From NCBI RefSeq assembly GCF_040361195.1, contig NZ_APNE01000001.1: a DNA stretch of 64,000 nt. One strand, 5' to 3'. Positions 1-8,250 of this stretch are shown here, piece after piece (the first letter of the stretch is position 1; each line of letters starts with the position of its first letter). The position numbers were made by a program, and so were the translations under genes. The DNA is from Salinisphaera hydrothermalis. GTDB lineage: Bacteria; Pseudomonadota; Gammaproteobacteria; Nevskiales; Salinisphaeraceae. The notes beneath the pieces are model-generated. The model was not told the DNA's origin. It worked only from the letters and a program-made list of their open reading frames with translations, and made no database searches.

Positions 1-261
1 TTCCGCGTGGTCGACGAGCTGTGCCGCGTCAGCGAAGATTTTTCGCTGGGTTTCGACGACGATGTCGCCAATTTCACGGCGTTTGAGGTGGGCGCCGTGA
101 TTGCGCGCGACGGCGAGGCCGGCGAGACGGTGGTCGCCGATGCGCCGGTGTATGTTGTATTTCCCAATGCGCGCGTGGAGCGCGGCGCGCGTGCGGCTTT
201 GCTCGCGCGTCCCGTGTCCGCGTCGAGCCCGCGGGCCTCGGGCGCGCTGTCTGGCGGCTAA
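1..261 (+). CDS. astE: Succinylglutamate desuccinylase, C-terminal fragment
   Basis: The gene is cut by the left window edge; its reading frame is open from base 1 to the TAA at 259-261. The visible tail has the C-terminal signature I know from AstE: an NFTAF segment, then YVVFPNARVERGARAALL, close to the VLFPNP...GLRAGLML end of the E. coli enzyme. AstE is a zinc enzyme catalysing the last AST step, N-succinylglutamate to glutamate and succinate. The zinc ligands lie in the missing part. The rest of the pathway is on the opposite strand 10 kb away, so astE is detached from the astCFGDB operon and sits next to the basic-amino-acid transporter. An Ala/Ser/Gly-rich tail of about 15 residues extends beyond the usual end. 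Confidence 0.85.
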   Translation, partial: FRVVDELCRVSEDFSLGFDDDVANFTAFEVGAVIARDGEAGETVVADAPVYVVFPNARVERGARAALLARPVSASSPRASGALSGG

Positions 262-298
262 CACAGCGGCCTGTCTGGACAAGACCGGCAAGCGCCGG

Positions 299-322
299 GT
301 GGCGGCATGAAGGCGCCGCCAC
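299..322 (+). terminator. Possible weak hairpin after astE
   Basis: An 8-bp GC-rich inverted repeat (299-306 with 315-322, 8-nt loop) lies 38 bases after the astE stop. No T-run follows, so it is at best a weak terminator or an mRNA-end stabiliser. Confidence 0.3.
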
Positions 323-413
323 GCCGGCGTATACGACCGATGCGTGATGTCTTTGTGATCACACGGCTGCTACGCTAGCGCGTTTGCTGCACCGCGAGGG
401 CGACTAAACGCGC

Positions 414-1184
414 ATGGCAGATAACGCGATACCGCTGGTCGTTCGGGACCTGCACAAGAGCTTTAACGACAATCCGGTGCTCGAAGGTCTTTCACTGGAA
501 GCACATGAGGGCGACGTTATTTCGTTGATCGGTGCGTCCGGGTCGGGCAAGAGCACGTTTCTGCGCTGCATGAATCTGCTCGAGATCCCGAATGCGGGCG
601 ACATCGTGGTCCACGGCGAGAGCGTCAAGTTCAAGACCCGACGCGGCGAGCGCGAGCCGGCGGACTGGAAGCAGGTCGAGCGCATTCGGGCGCGGCTATC
701 GATGGTGTTTCAGGGCTTCAATCTCTGGGCCCACATGACGCTGATCGGCAACGTCATCGAAGCGCCGGTGCATGTGCTCGGCAAGTCGAAGAAAGAAGCG
801 CGCGAACACGCCATGGCGCTGCTCGAGCGTGTGGGGCTGGCCGATCGCGCCGATTATTTCCCGGCCCAGCTGTCCGGCGGCCAGCAGCAGCGTGGCGCGA
901 TCGCTCGCGCGCTGGCCATGGACCCGGAAGTGATGTTGTTCGACGAGCCGACGTCGGCGCTGGATCCGGAACTGGTCGGTGACGTGCTCAAGGTCATGCG
1001 CGAACTGGCCGACGAAGGCCGGACTATGGTCGTGGTGACCCATGAGATGGATTTCGCGCGCGATGTATCGTCGCAGGTGATCTATCTGCACCAGGGGCGG
1101 GTGGAAGAAGCCGGCAAGCCCGAGGACGTGTTTGGCAATCCCAGCTCGGAGCGGCTCAAGCAGTTCCTGGGCCCCCGATTCTGA
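414..1184 (+). CDS. aotP: Arginine/ornithine ABC transporter ATP-binding protein
   Basis: Cytoplasmic ATPase, 256 aa, of the polar amino-acid (HisP/AotP) ABC family that powers periplasmic-binding-protein-dependent uptake. Walker A GASGSGKS is at about residues 40-47, the Q-loop Gln near 100, the LSGGQQQR signature at 153-160, Walker B VMLFDEPTSALD at about 173-184, and the H-loop His near 209 in VVTHEMD. The basic stretch near residues 76-82 (KTRRGERE) is typical of HisP/AotP rather than GlnQ. Permeases follow 10 bases downstream, and a periplasmic binding protein closes the set. Arginine/ornithine specificity is inferred from the family and from the flanking AST genes; histidine or lysine are alternatives. 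Confidence 0.85.
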   Translation: MADNAIPLVVRDLHKSFNDNPVLEGLSLEAHEGDVISLIGASGSGKSTFLRCMNLLEIPNAGDIVVHGESVKFKTRRGEREPADWKQVERIRARLSMVFQGFNLWAHMTLIGNVIEAPVHVLGKSKKEAREHAMALLERVGLADRADYFPAQLSGGQQQRGAIARALAMDPEVMLFDEPTSALDPELVGDVLKVMRELADEGRTMVVVTHEMDFARDVSSQVIYLHQGRVEEAGKPEDVFGNPSSERLKQFLGPRF

Positions 1185-1194
1185 TTCGCGCCCG

Positions 1195-1908
1195 ATGATT
1201 GATTTTCATGGATACGGCTGGCGGCTGCTCGGTGGCGCGTTGCTCACCGCCGAGCTCGCCGTGCTTTCACTGGTGCTGGCGTTGATGATCGGGCTGGTAG
1301 TGGCCAGCATCAAGTTGTCGCGCTCCTCTGTGCTACGCGGATTCGCGCTGCTCTACACCACGATTATCCGCGGCGTGCCGGATCTGGTGATGATGATGCT
1401 GCTGTTCTACGGCGGCCAGATTGGCGTGAACATGGTGGTCGACCAGTTCAACAGCTGGCTCGGGACGAACGTCTTCATCAACGTCAACGCGTTCATGGCT
1501 GGCGTCATTACGCTCGCCGTAATCTACGGCGCGTATATGTCCGAAACCTTCCGAGGTGCGTTTCTGGCCGTGGATGCCGGCCAGATGGAAGCCGCGCGCG
1601 CCTACGGCATGAGCGGCTGGCTGGCGTTTCGACGCGTGCGTTTTCCGTTGATGATGCGCCATGCATTGCCGGGCATTAACAACAACTGGATGGTGCTGCT
1701 GAAGTCCACGGCGCTCGTGTCCATCATCGGCCTGTCCGACATGGTGCATATTGCCGACCAGGCAACGAAGGCCACCCATCAGCCGTTCCTGTTCATGGTG
1801 CCGGTGGGGCTGGGTTATCTGGCGATCACGAGCGTGTCCGAACTGGCCGTACGCTGGCTGCGCCAGCGTTACGATGCCGGCTTCCATACCGCCAAGCGGG
1901 GGGCGTGA
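1195..1908 (+). CDS. aotQ: Arginine/ornithine ABC transporter permease 1
   Basis: Inner-membrane permease, 237 aa, HisQ/AotQ type. Hydrophobic segments are visible from residue 10 onward (LLGGALLTAELAVLSLVLAL), and the TTIIRGVPDLVMMMLLF segment is typical of this family. The EAA loop, which contacts the ATPase, is in the middle: EAARAYGMSGW...FRRVRFPLMMRHALPG. The longer frame opens inside aotP, so I start at ATG 1195, where homologues begin. It overlaps the next gene by one base, implying coupled translation. Confidence 0.85.
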   Translation: MIDFHGYGWRLLGGALLTAELAVLSLVLALMIGLVVASIKLSRSSVLRGFALLYTTIIRGVPDLVMMMLLFYGGQIGVNMVVDQFNSWLGTNVFINVNAFMAGVITLAVIYGAYMSETFRGAFLAVDAGQMEAARAYGMSGWLAFRRVRFPLMMRHALPGINNNWMVLLKSTALVSIIGLSDMVHIADQATKATHQPFLFMVPVGLGYLAITSVSELAVRWLRQRYDAGFHTAKRGA

Positions 1909-2633
1909 TGGAACACTGGCTCGCCCAGGTTGCGCCATTCCTGTCGCACAACACGATTTTCACGCCGGCCACGCTGGCGGCGTACTGGGGCGGGATGGTC
2001 ACCACCGTCCAGCTCGTCTTCATTTCGCTGGTGATCGGTATCGTGCTGGCGATCCCGCTGGCCATAGGGCGGGCGTCGCACCGGGTGTGGATTTCCGGGC
2101 CGATCTGGTTCTACACCTATGTGTTCCGCGGCACGCCGCTACTGATCCAGCTGTATATCGCTTATTACGGCTTCGCCTTCATACCCGGCGTGCAGCAGAG
2201 CTGGTTCGCGTTCTTCATCAACAATGCGTTGTATCCGGCCCTGCTGTCGTTCGTGCTCAACACAGGGGCGTATACGACCGAAATCTTCTACGGCGCCATC
2301 CGGGCCACGCCGCGCGGCGAACTGGAAGCCGCACGCGCCTATGGGATGTCGAGCTTTACCGCTTATCGGCGCATCGTGCTGCCTTCGGCGCTGCGACGGG
2401 CATTGCCGGCCTACGGCAACGAGGTGATCTTCATGCTGCATGCCAGCGCGATCGCCAGTGCGGTGACCATCACCGATATGACCGGCGTGGCCTATAACGT
2501 CTATGCCGAGTTCTATTCGCCGTTTCCGCCGTTCATATTCGTGGCGTGTTTGTACATGGCGCTCAGTTTCGGCATCCAGGGCGTGTTCCGGCTCGCCGAA
2601 AAACGTCTGCTGCGTCATCTGAAGCCCGCCTGA
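1908..2633 (+). CDS. aotM: Arginine/ornithine ABC transporter permease 2
   Basis: Second inner-membrane permease, 241 aa, HisM/AotM type, partner of the preceding permease. It shows the family's FRGTPLLIQLYIAYYG segment and an EAA loop (ELEAARAYGMSSFTAYRRIVLPSALRRALP). The ATG overlaps the TGA of aotQ (TGATG); a GTG one codon upstream is the alternative start. Hydrophobic segments are spread over the whole length, as expected for a five-helix permease. Confidence 0.85.
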   Translation: MEHWLAQVAPFLSHNTIFTPATLAAYWGGMVTTVQLVFISLVIGIVLAIPLAIGRASHRVWISGPIWFYTYVFRGTPLLIQLYIAYYGFAFIPGVQQSWFAFFINNALYPALLSFVLNTGAYTTEIFYGAIRATPRGELEAARAYGMSSFTAYRRIVLPSALRRALPAYGNEVIFMLHASAIASAVTITDMTGVAYNVYAEFYSPFPPFIFVACLYMALSFGIQGVFRLAEKRLLRHLKPA

Positions 2634-2763
2634 GGCGATTCGCTGGCTCGATATTGCACGTTTTGTGCATGTTCACGACGCGATATCCGTGGTTCAATCC
2701 AGCTGTCTGCCGGACGTGGGGATTGCGTTGCGGCCGAACTCATTCACGAGGACCGAATCGATC

Positions 2764-3564
2764 ATGAAAAAACTGCTGACCGTATCAATGCTTGCCGCGA
2801 GCGTGGTCGCGGGCGCTGGCGTGGCGACCACCGCAAGCGCTGCGGGCGACAACGTGCGCATCGCCACCAACGTGCCCTACGAGCCGATGGAATACACCAA
2901 GCCGGATGGCACGCTGACCGGATTCGATATCGACCTGGGCGACGCACTGTGCAAGCAGGCTGGCCTGCATTGCAGCTGGGTCCAGCAGGACTGGAACGGC
3001 ATCATTCCCGGCCTGATGGCGCGTAAGTACGATGCGATCATGTCGTCGATGACCATCAACGACAAGCGCAAGAAGGCGGTGTTGTTCTCTAATCCTTACA
3101 TCGTCGTGCCGTCGGCGTTCTTCGTGCCGACCGACAGCCCGCTGCACAAGATTGATACGGCGACGCTCAAGGGCAAGAAGATCGGCGTGCAACGCGGCAC
3201 GGTCCAGGACGACTACGTCACCGATAAGTACGGCGACGACGCCGTCATCAAGCGTTACCAGAACGCCGACGACGTGGCCGTGGACATGTCGGCTGGCCGT
3301 CTGGATGCCGCGTTCTTCGACCAGATCACCGGTCAGAGCACGCTGATCAACCCGCATCCGAAGAAATATCGCCAGGCCGGCCCGGATCTCACCGGACCGA
3401 AGAAGTACTTCGGCGATGGGTTCGGTATCGCGTTCCGCAAGAACGAGCAGGATCTCGCGGCCAAGTTCAACAAGGCTCTGAAGACCCTGAAGGACAACGG
3501 CACCTACGCGAAGATCTACAAGAAGTATTTCCACAAGGCGCCGCCGGCTAAAGACGACTCCTGA
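2764..3564 (+). CDS. aotJ: Basic amino-acid periplasmic binding protein
   Basis: Periplasmic family-3 (Lys/Arg/Orn/His type) solute-binding protein, 266 aa. It has a clear Sec signal peptide with an ASA cleavage site after about residue 26. The start of the mature chain, NVRIATNVPYEPMEYTKPDGTLTGFDIDLGDALC, is the family signature. Later segments (AIMSSMTINDKRKKAVLFSNPY; IGVQRGT) match the ligand-binding lobes. I chose ATG 2764 because the signal peptide starts there, behind a GAGG box. It is last in the transporter operon, 130 bases after aotM, and a strong terminator follows. Confidence 0.88.
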   Translation: MKKLLTVSMLAASVVAGAGVATTASAAGDNVRIATNVPYEPMEYTKPDGTLTGFDIDLGDALCKQAGLHCSWVQQDWNGIIPGLMARKYDAIMSSMTINDKRKKAVLFSNPYIVVPSAFFVPTDSPLHKIDTATLKGKKIGVQRGTVQDDYVTDKYGDDAVIKRYQNADDVAVDMSAGRLDAAFFDQITGQSTLINPHPKKYRQAGPDLTGPKKYFGDGFGIAFRKNEQDLAAKFNKALKTLKDNGTYAKIYKKYFHKAPPAKDDS

Positions 3565-3584
3565 TCCACGGCATCGGCCGTTTT

Positions 3585-3610
3585 AAAGGCGCCTTCGGGC
3601 GCCTTTTTTT
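3585..3610 (+). terminator. Rho-independent terminator of the aot operon
   Basis: A perfect 9-bp stem (3585-3593 with 3598-3606), TTCG tetraloop and a T-run ending at 3610 begin 21 bases after the aotJ stop. Confidence 0.92.
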
Positions 3611-3650
3611 AGAATGACGGCCGGTGAAGGCCGCAATATCAGATCGTTGA

Positions 3651-3747
3651 GTAGGTCGGATTAGGTGCTTGCACCGTAATCCGACAGCCGGGTCTCGAAA
3701 CCCGTGGGTTGAACGTCGGATTATGCGTTTTGCGCTAATCTGAACTG
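3651..3747. repeat. Pair of REP-like palindromes
   Basis: Two imperfect palindromes share the arm GTCGGATTA. The first (3655-3685) pairs GTCGGATTA with TAATCCGAC and has an inner GGTGC/GCACC stem. The second (3715-3744) has the same left arm and a diverged right arm. A short CGGGT/ACCCG stem lies between them. Small paired palindromes between genes are typical of REP/BIME elements. I saw no RAYT transposase in the window. Confidence 0.6.
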
Positions 3748-3892
3748 ACGCTACGTCATTGTTTTTAATATTTATAGGCGGAATAAGGGTTGGTCTACAC
3801 CCTTTTTGGGGCGGTAGGCGAACGGAATCGAAGCACGGTCTCGGGACCCTCTGGACCTGCTGCGCTCGCCGCGAAAGCCCGTCGGTGCGCAT

Positions 3893-3931
3893 CTCTGGCG
3901 CCGCGGGCATGACGAGCCCGCATTGCCAGAG
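3893..3931. other. Long intergenic hairpin before the hglS 3' end
   Basis: CTCTGGC (3893-3899) pairs with GCCAGAG (3925-3931), and GCGGGC (3903-3908) pairs with GCCCGC (3916-3921), around a 3+3 internal loop and a 7-nt apex. It lies 28 bases past the hglS stop, so it may protect or terminate that mRNA, although no T-run is present on either strand. A weaker stem (3785-3790 with 3799-3804) followed by TTTTT sits upstream. Nothing else was seen in the 394-base gap 3565-3958 beyond the terminator and the REP-like pair. Confidence 0.5.
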
Positions 3932-3958
3932 CGCCGTGGCATCACTCAGTAGGGGACA

Positions 3959-5344
3959 TCAGACCGCCGTGGCACGCGGACCGAGCAGCGTATCGAGCGC
4001 GATACGCTTGGATTCGGCCTCGATTTCGGCATAAAGCGCGAACGGGTCGATCACCGGTCGGCCGAGGGCCTCTTCGAGTTCGGCCTGACTCGCGGCCGCC
4101 GCGCCGTTGCCGGCCTCGCCGTTACCGAGGTTGGACTGGAAAATACCCGCCGCGCTCACGGGCAAAAAATCCTCGTATACGATCGGATGCGCCTTGATTC
4201 GGCCGGCCGCGAGCAGCGCTTCGAGCGCGCTGTGATCGTCGGTCGGCGCGGACGTATCGCTTGTGGCCTCGCCGACCGCCTCGTAGCGGAAATACGCCAG
4301 TTCGCGCCGACGCAGGGTTTCCAGATCGTCCGGAAATTCCTCGAAAATGCCGGCGAGCGCGGCCTGATAATCTGCGTTGGAAGTGCTTTTGTAGGTCTGG
4401 GCGGCGGCCAGGAGACGATCGTAGAGCGCGCGGCCATCGGGCGTGAGCGCCACGCCGCGTTGTTCGATCTCGCCGAAGCGGGCCGTGTGGCGGCCTTCGG
4501 TGTCGCCGGCAAACCGAATCGATTCCTCCAGTGCCTTGAAGCTGGTCTGGCGCAGCAGGATCGGCACGGCCCGCTGCGGCGGGCCTTCGATGATGGCTTT
4601 GGGGGTGATGCCGTATTCCGGCATGGCCGCCTGGGCGGCGTCGATATCCAGCGTACGTGGCGTCAGGTGATTGATATGCGGGCCACGGAAGCAGACGACG
4701 TCGGCGATCAGTCGGTGCTCGGCGGCGAGCGCTTCGTAGGTGGCGTAATCGACCGTGGCGTTCTCGTGCCAGCGGAAGGTTTCGATCGCTTCGGTGACGA
4801 ATTCGTCGGCCTCGGCTTCGGCCAGGCCGCCGTCGGTCTCGAAGCGCTCGATCAGCTCACGTACGCGCGGCGTGAAGATATCGCGCTGCGCCAGAATATC
4901 GGCGGCGCGTTCGCGTAGATCGGCGTCCTCGATCAGATCCAGTCGTAGCAGCGAGGTGAACAGCCGGAAGGGGTTGATCGCCAAAGCTGCGGTATCGACG
5001 GGTCGGAACGCGGTCGAATGGACCGGCACGCCGGCGGCGGCCAGGTCGTAGTAACCGACCGGGGCCATGCCCATCACCGCGAACAGGCGGGCCAGCATCG
5101 ACAACTCGGCCGGCGTGCCGACCCGGATCGCGCCGTGGCGCTCGACCGACAGCCGGTCCAGTTCGTTGGCGTCCGCCATGCGAGCGGCCAGCGTTGGGTT
5201 TTCGGTTAGCGTGCGCGCGTTGATATCGGCGACCAGCGCCAGCAGCGTGCCGTACTGCGGAACCTCGGTCTGATACATGCGCGACATCGCCGATGCAAAG
5301 CGATCGCGGATCGAGGCAGGGCTGGCGAACGAATCGGAGGGCAT
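3959..5344 (-). CDS. hglS: 2-oxoadipate dioxygenase/decarboxylase (HglS, DUF1338)
   Basis: A 461-aa protein of the DUF1338/YdcJ family. Characterised HglS is an Fe(II) enzyme of the vicinal-oxygen-chelate fold that turns 2-oxoadipate into D-2-hydroxyglutarate in lysine catabolism. The metal ligands I recall for HglS fall at the same numbers here: His70 (in VERHGAIR), His226 (in RGPHINHLT) and Glu294 (in FGEIEQRG); Arg74, which contacts the substrate, is also present. ATG 5344 follows a GGAG box. A glutaryl-CoA dehydrogenase 24 kb away would fit the same catabolism, but the link is only suggestive. Confidence 0.88.
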   Translation of the reverse strand: MPSDSFASPASIRDRFASAMSRMYQTEVPQYGTLLALVADINARTLTENPTLAARMADANELDRLSVERHGAIRVGTPAELSMLARLFAVMGMAPVGYYDLAAAGVPVHSTAFRPVDTAALAINPFRLFTSLLRLDLIEDADLRERAADILAQRDIFTPRVRELIERFETDGGLAEAEADEFVTEAIETFRWHENATVDYATYEALAAEHRLIADVVCFRGPHINHLTPRTLDIDAAQAAMPEYGITPKAIIEGPPQRAVPILLRQTSFKALEESIRFAGDTEGRHTARFGEIEQRGVALTPDGRALYDRLLAAAQTYKSTSNADYQAALAGIFEEFPDDLETLRRRELAYFRYEAVGEATSDTSAPTDDHSALEALLAAGRIKAHPIVYEDFLPVSAAGIFQSNLGNGEAGNGAAAASQAELEEALGRPVIDPFALYAEIEAESKRIALDTLLGPRATAV

Positions 5345-5429
5345 GACGGCTCCGGATCAAGGCGGCGCGGGCAAGACGCGGCCGCAGGATGTCGATCCGG
5401 CTAGTTTGACATTAGCGCGGGCGCGCTCG

Positions 5430-5774
5430 CTATTTCGAGCGACCGCTGAGGAAATCCGTCAGGCAGCGTCCGAGCGATGTCGTGGTGGCCAGTCGGGCGA
5501 CATACGCGCCAAGCGCGCCGTGTTGGCTGGCTTGAAGCGCGGCGGCCCGGGTGACGGCAGCCAGCGTGGCGATTGATGCCAGAATGGCCACGGCGATCTG
5601 AATCCAGATCGTGTCGCTGGGCAGCGTCATCGCCAGTGCGGCGATCGTGGCCAGCCAGCACCCCAGAAACAAGGGCATGCGGACGACATCGGCCGCGATC
5701 AACACATAACCGGCCCAGCGCGGCAGGCGCTGACCACCGTGGTTCCGAGAGCCGTTGGGATCGTGTTGCGACAT
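5430..5774 (-). CDS. Small two-helix membrane protein, unknown
   Basis: A 114-aa protein with a polar, Gly/Arg-rich start (residues 1-20) and two hydrophobic stretches, about 22-50 (AGYVLIAADVVRMPLFLGCW...) and 54-80 (TIWIQIAVAILASIATLAAV), so probably an inner-membrane hairpin with a short cytoplasmic tail. I do not recognise the family. It is 85 bases upstream of hglS in the same direction and may share its transcript. An overlapping longer frame (5401-5805) on the same strand is less protein-like. Confidence rests on the hydrophobic pattern only. Confidence 0.5.
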   Translation of the reverse strand: MSQHDPNGSRNHGGQRLPRWAGYVLIAADVVRMPLFLGCWLATIAALAMTLPSDTIWIQIAVAILASIATLAAVTRAAALQASQHGALGAYVARLATTTSLGRCLTDFLSGRSK

Positions 5775-5913
5775 GGCGTGATCCGAAAACGATCGAACAA
5801 TTCATGGGCCGACAGCACGCCTATCGCAAGACGACGCGCATTGAACACTACTATGCACCCGTCGCCGTGCCGGATGCAGCTTTTCGGCCCACTGAGTGGA
5901 TATACCGTCGTGG

Positions 5914-7158
5914 TTAGAGGCCTTCAACCGCCAAGGCGAGCGTCGGCGCCAGTGGCAGGCGCGGCAGCAGGGTGGCCTGATAAGCGTGATACAGATCCGC
6001 CTTGAGATGGCCCTCGACCGGATCGGGGCCGAGTTCGCCGTTCAATTCCTGTAGCCAACTGCCGCGTTCGTCGTCGACATAGACATCGCGCATGAAATCC
6101 CAGACCCGCCGATACCAAGCCTCGAAACGCGCTTCGCCCGTGCGATCGGCCAGCGCCGCCGCGGCGGCGGCCGCTTCGGCATGGGTCCAATGGCGTCGAC
6201 GGGTGGATGACGGTTCCCCGTTCCAGTCGACGGTATAGAGCATGCCGGGCCGGTCGTCGCCTTCCCAGCCTTCGGTCATCGCCTTGTCGAACAGATGCAC
6301 GGCGTCATCGACCAGCCAGTCCGGCGCCTCGGCGCCGAGCCCGGCTTCCAGATGCAGCAGCAGACGCGCCCACTCGCAGCCGTGGCCGGGCGTCGCGCCG
6401 AACGGCTTGAAACCGTCGTCCGGCTTGTCCGCGTTGTAGTCGGGCAGAATCTGCCAGCGGCCGTCGAAGTGCTCGACTACGCGCCAGTCGTGATTCGACG
6501 CCACACCGTGAATCAGCCGCTCGACGATCGCCAGCGCGCGGCGGCGCCATGCGTGATCGTCCAGCACATCGGCCAGCTCCAGACACATCTCCGTGGCGTG
6601 CATGTTGGCGTTGGCGCCGCGATAGTCGGCCAGTTCCGACCAGTCGCGCGACCAGGATTCCACGTAGGCCTGCTCGTCCGCCGACCAGAAGTAACGGTCC
6701 AGCACGGCCAGCGCATCGTCGAGGAGTTCGCGCGCGCCTTCGATGCCGGCGCGCGTGGCGCTGGCGGCGCCGAGGACGACGAAGACCTGGATATAGCACT
6801 GCTTGGAATCGTCGAAACCGTCGTGCGGCGCGGTGGCGAACCAGCCGTCGTGCTCCGGATCGCGCAGCAAACCGGTCAGGGCGACTACGCCGTGATGGGC
6901 CAGTGTCGACGCCCCGGGCACGCCCTGGAGCGTGGCCAGTGCGTAGCAATGCGTCATGCGCGCCGTGATCAGCGTATCGGCGATCGACGACGCCAGCTCG
7001 CGATTGACGTCGAGCGCGCCGAAGCCGCCGTCGGCCAGGCACGAGGCCCGATAGAATTCAAGCAGGTCGAGTCCTTCCGCGGCCAGCCAATGGCGGTGCG
7101 TTTCACGGTGGATCCAGCGCCCGGTGAGCCCGGTGGTTGGCATGTCGGTTACGGCCAT
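5914..7158 (-). CDS. AGE-family aldose-ketose isomerase (YihS/ManI-like)
   Basis: A 414-aa (alpha/alpha)6-barrel sugar isomerase of the N-acylglucosamine 2-epimerase family. It aligns along its length with E. coli YihS: YRGANANMHA, VASNHDWRVVEHFDGRW, FGATPGHGCEWARLLLH, MLYTVDWNG and DLYHAYQATLLPRLPLAP all have close counterparts. The conserved active-site residues appear to be Arg67, His187, His259 and His391. YihS isomerises sulfoquinovose in E. coli; relatives interconvert mannose, fructose and glucose. No other sulfoquinovose genes are nearby, so a mannose-isomerase-type role is as likely. The substrate is unresolved. Confidence 0.8.
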   Translation of the reverse strand: MAVTDMPTTGLTGRWIHRETHRHWLAAEGLDLLEFYRASCLADGGFGALDVNRELASSIADTLITARMTHCYALATLQGVPGASTLAHHGVVALTGLLRDPEHDGWFATAPHDGFDDSKQCYIQVFVVLGAASATRAGIEGARELLDDALAVLDRYFWSADEQAYVESWSRDWSELADYRGANANMHATEMCLELADVLDDHAWRRRALAIVERLIHGVASNHDWRVVEHFDGRWQILPDYNADKPDDGFKPFGATPGHGCEWARLLLHLEAGLGAEAPDWLVDDAVHLFDKAMTEGWEGDDRPGMLYTVDWNGEPSSTRRRHWTHAEAAAAAAALADRTGEARFEAWYRRVWDFMRDVYVDDERGSWLQELNGELGPDPVEGHLKADLYHAYQATLLPRLPLAPTLALAVEGL

Positions 7159-7204
7159 GACGTCTATCCCTGAGTTCGCGGCAGGCGACAGTATGGCCTG
7201 TCGA

Positions 7205-8068
7205 TCAACCGTTGACGACGGTGCCGCCGTTCGGGTGAATCGTCTGTCCGCTGATGAACGACGAATCCGCGCAGGCCAGGAACACGAACACCGGCCCGAG
7301 TTCGCTCGGCTGGCCGGCGCGGCCCATCGGCGTGTCCTCGCCGAACCCCTCCAGCCATTCGGGATCGTGGGCGCCGAGGGTGGCCGGCTGCAGCGGCGTC
7401 CAGACCGGCCCGGGCGCGACTGCGTTCACCCGCACGCCGCGGCCCACCACCTGGTTCGACAGGCTGCGCGTGAACGACACGATCGCGCCCTTGGTCGCAC
7501 TGTAGTCGACCAGGAAATCCGGGCCGACATAAGCGTTGACCGAGGCGTTGTTGATGATCGTATCGCCCGCGCCGAGATGCGGCAGGGCTGCCTTGGCCAG
7601 ATAGAACTGGCTGTGCATATTGGTGGCGAAGGTATCTCGCCACTGATCGTCGGGCAGCTCGGTTAGATCCTCGCGGACCCACTGCGTGCCGGCGTTGTTG
7701 ACCAGGCAGTTCAACCCGCCGAGCGTATCGATCGTTTCCGCCACGCAGGCGCGGCAGAAATCCGCATCTGCCAGATCGCCCTCGATCAGATGACAACGCC
7801 GGCCCTCGGCTTCCACCCGGCGCTGGGTTTCTTCGGCGTCTTCGCGTTCGCTGAGATAGACCACGGCCGTATCCGCGCCTTCGCGGGCGAAATGGATCGC
7901 CACTGAGCGGCCAATGCCGGAATCGCCGCCGGTGATCAGCGCGATCTTGTTTTCCATTTTGCCGGCGCCGCGATAACCGTCGCGGATCATCTCAGCGGCG
8001 GGTACCAGGTCGGCTTCGCTGCCGGGCAGGGTCTGCGCCTGCGCATGAATACGGGGATAGTCGGTCAT
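7205..8068 (-). CDS. SDR oxidoreductase, YghA-like
   Basis: A 287-aa NAD(P)-dependent short-chain dehydrogenase. The N-terminal extension (PGSEADLVPAAEMIRDGYRGAGKMENKIALITGG) is characteristic of the YghA/general-stress subgroup. The Rossmann glycine motif is GGDSGIGR, the NNAG motif is present (LVNNAGTQW), and the catalytic pair is Tyr and Lys in DYSATKG. The frame opens further upstream, but homologues begin at MTDYPRIH, giving ATG 8068. YghA-type enzymes reduce aldehydes; the natural substrate here is unknown. Confidence 0.8.
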   Translation of the reverse strand: MTDYPRIHAQAQTLPGSEADLVPAAEMIRDGYRGAGKMENKIALITGGDSGIGRSVAIHFAREGADTAVVYLSEREDAEETQRRVEAEGRRCHLIEGDLADADFCRACVAETIDTLGGLNCLVNNAGTQWVREDLTELPDDQWRDTFATNMHSQFYLAKAALPHLGAGDTIINNASVNAYVGPDFLVDYSATKGAIVSFTRSLSNQVVGRGVRVNAVAPGPVWTPLQPATLGAHDPEWLEGFGEDTPMGRAGQPSELGPVFVFLACADSSFISGQTIHPNGGTVVNG

Positions 8069-8250
8069 GATATTTCTCACGATCGGCGGCCGTATCTTCG
8101 GCCGCCCGGTGAATAGGGGCCCGATGTTGGCATGCAGCGCCGGCAAGTCTTTCGGTAGGACTACTGAATGGCTGAGTCGCCCGGTGCGTATCGCCGTCAT
8201 GATGTCGGGAATGCACGCGTTCTTTGCGCTGGCACCGGACAGGGCTCGCC

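Noticed and set aside
354..363. TGTGATCACA before aotP as a CRP site
   Set aside because: CRP sites need TGTGA-N6-TCACA; here the half-sites abut with no spacer. It may be some other operator, but nothing supports one.
5277..5576. Plus-strand frame overlapping the hglS start
   Set aside because: It lies largely antisense to hglS and the small membrane protein, with Arg/Gly-rich composition typical of a shadow frame in high-GC DNA.
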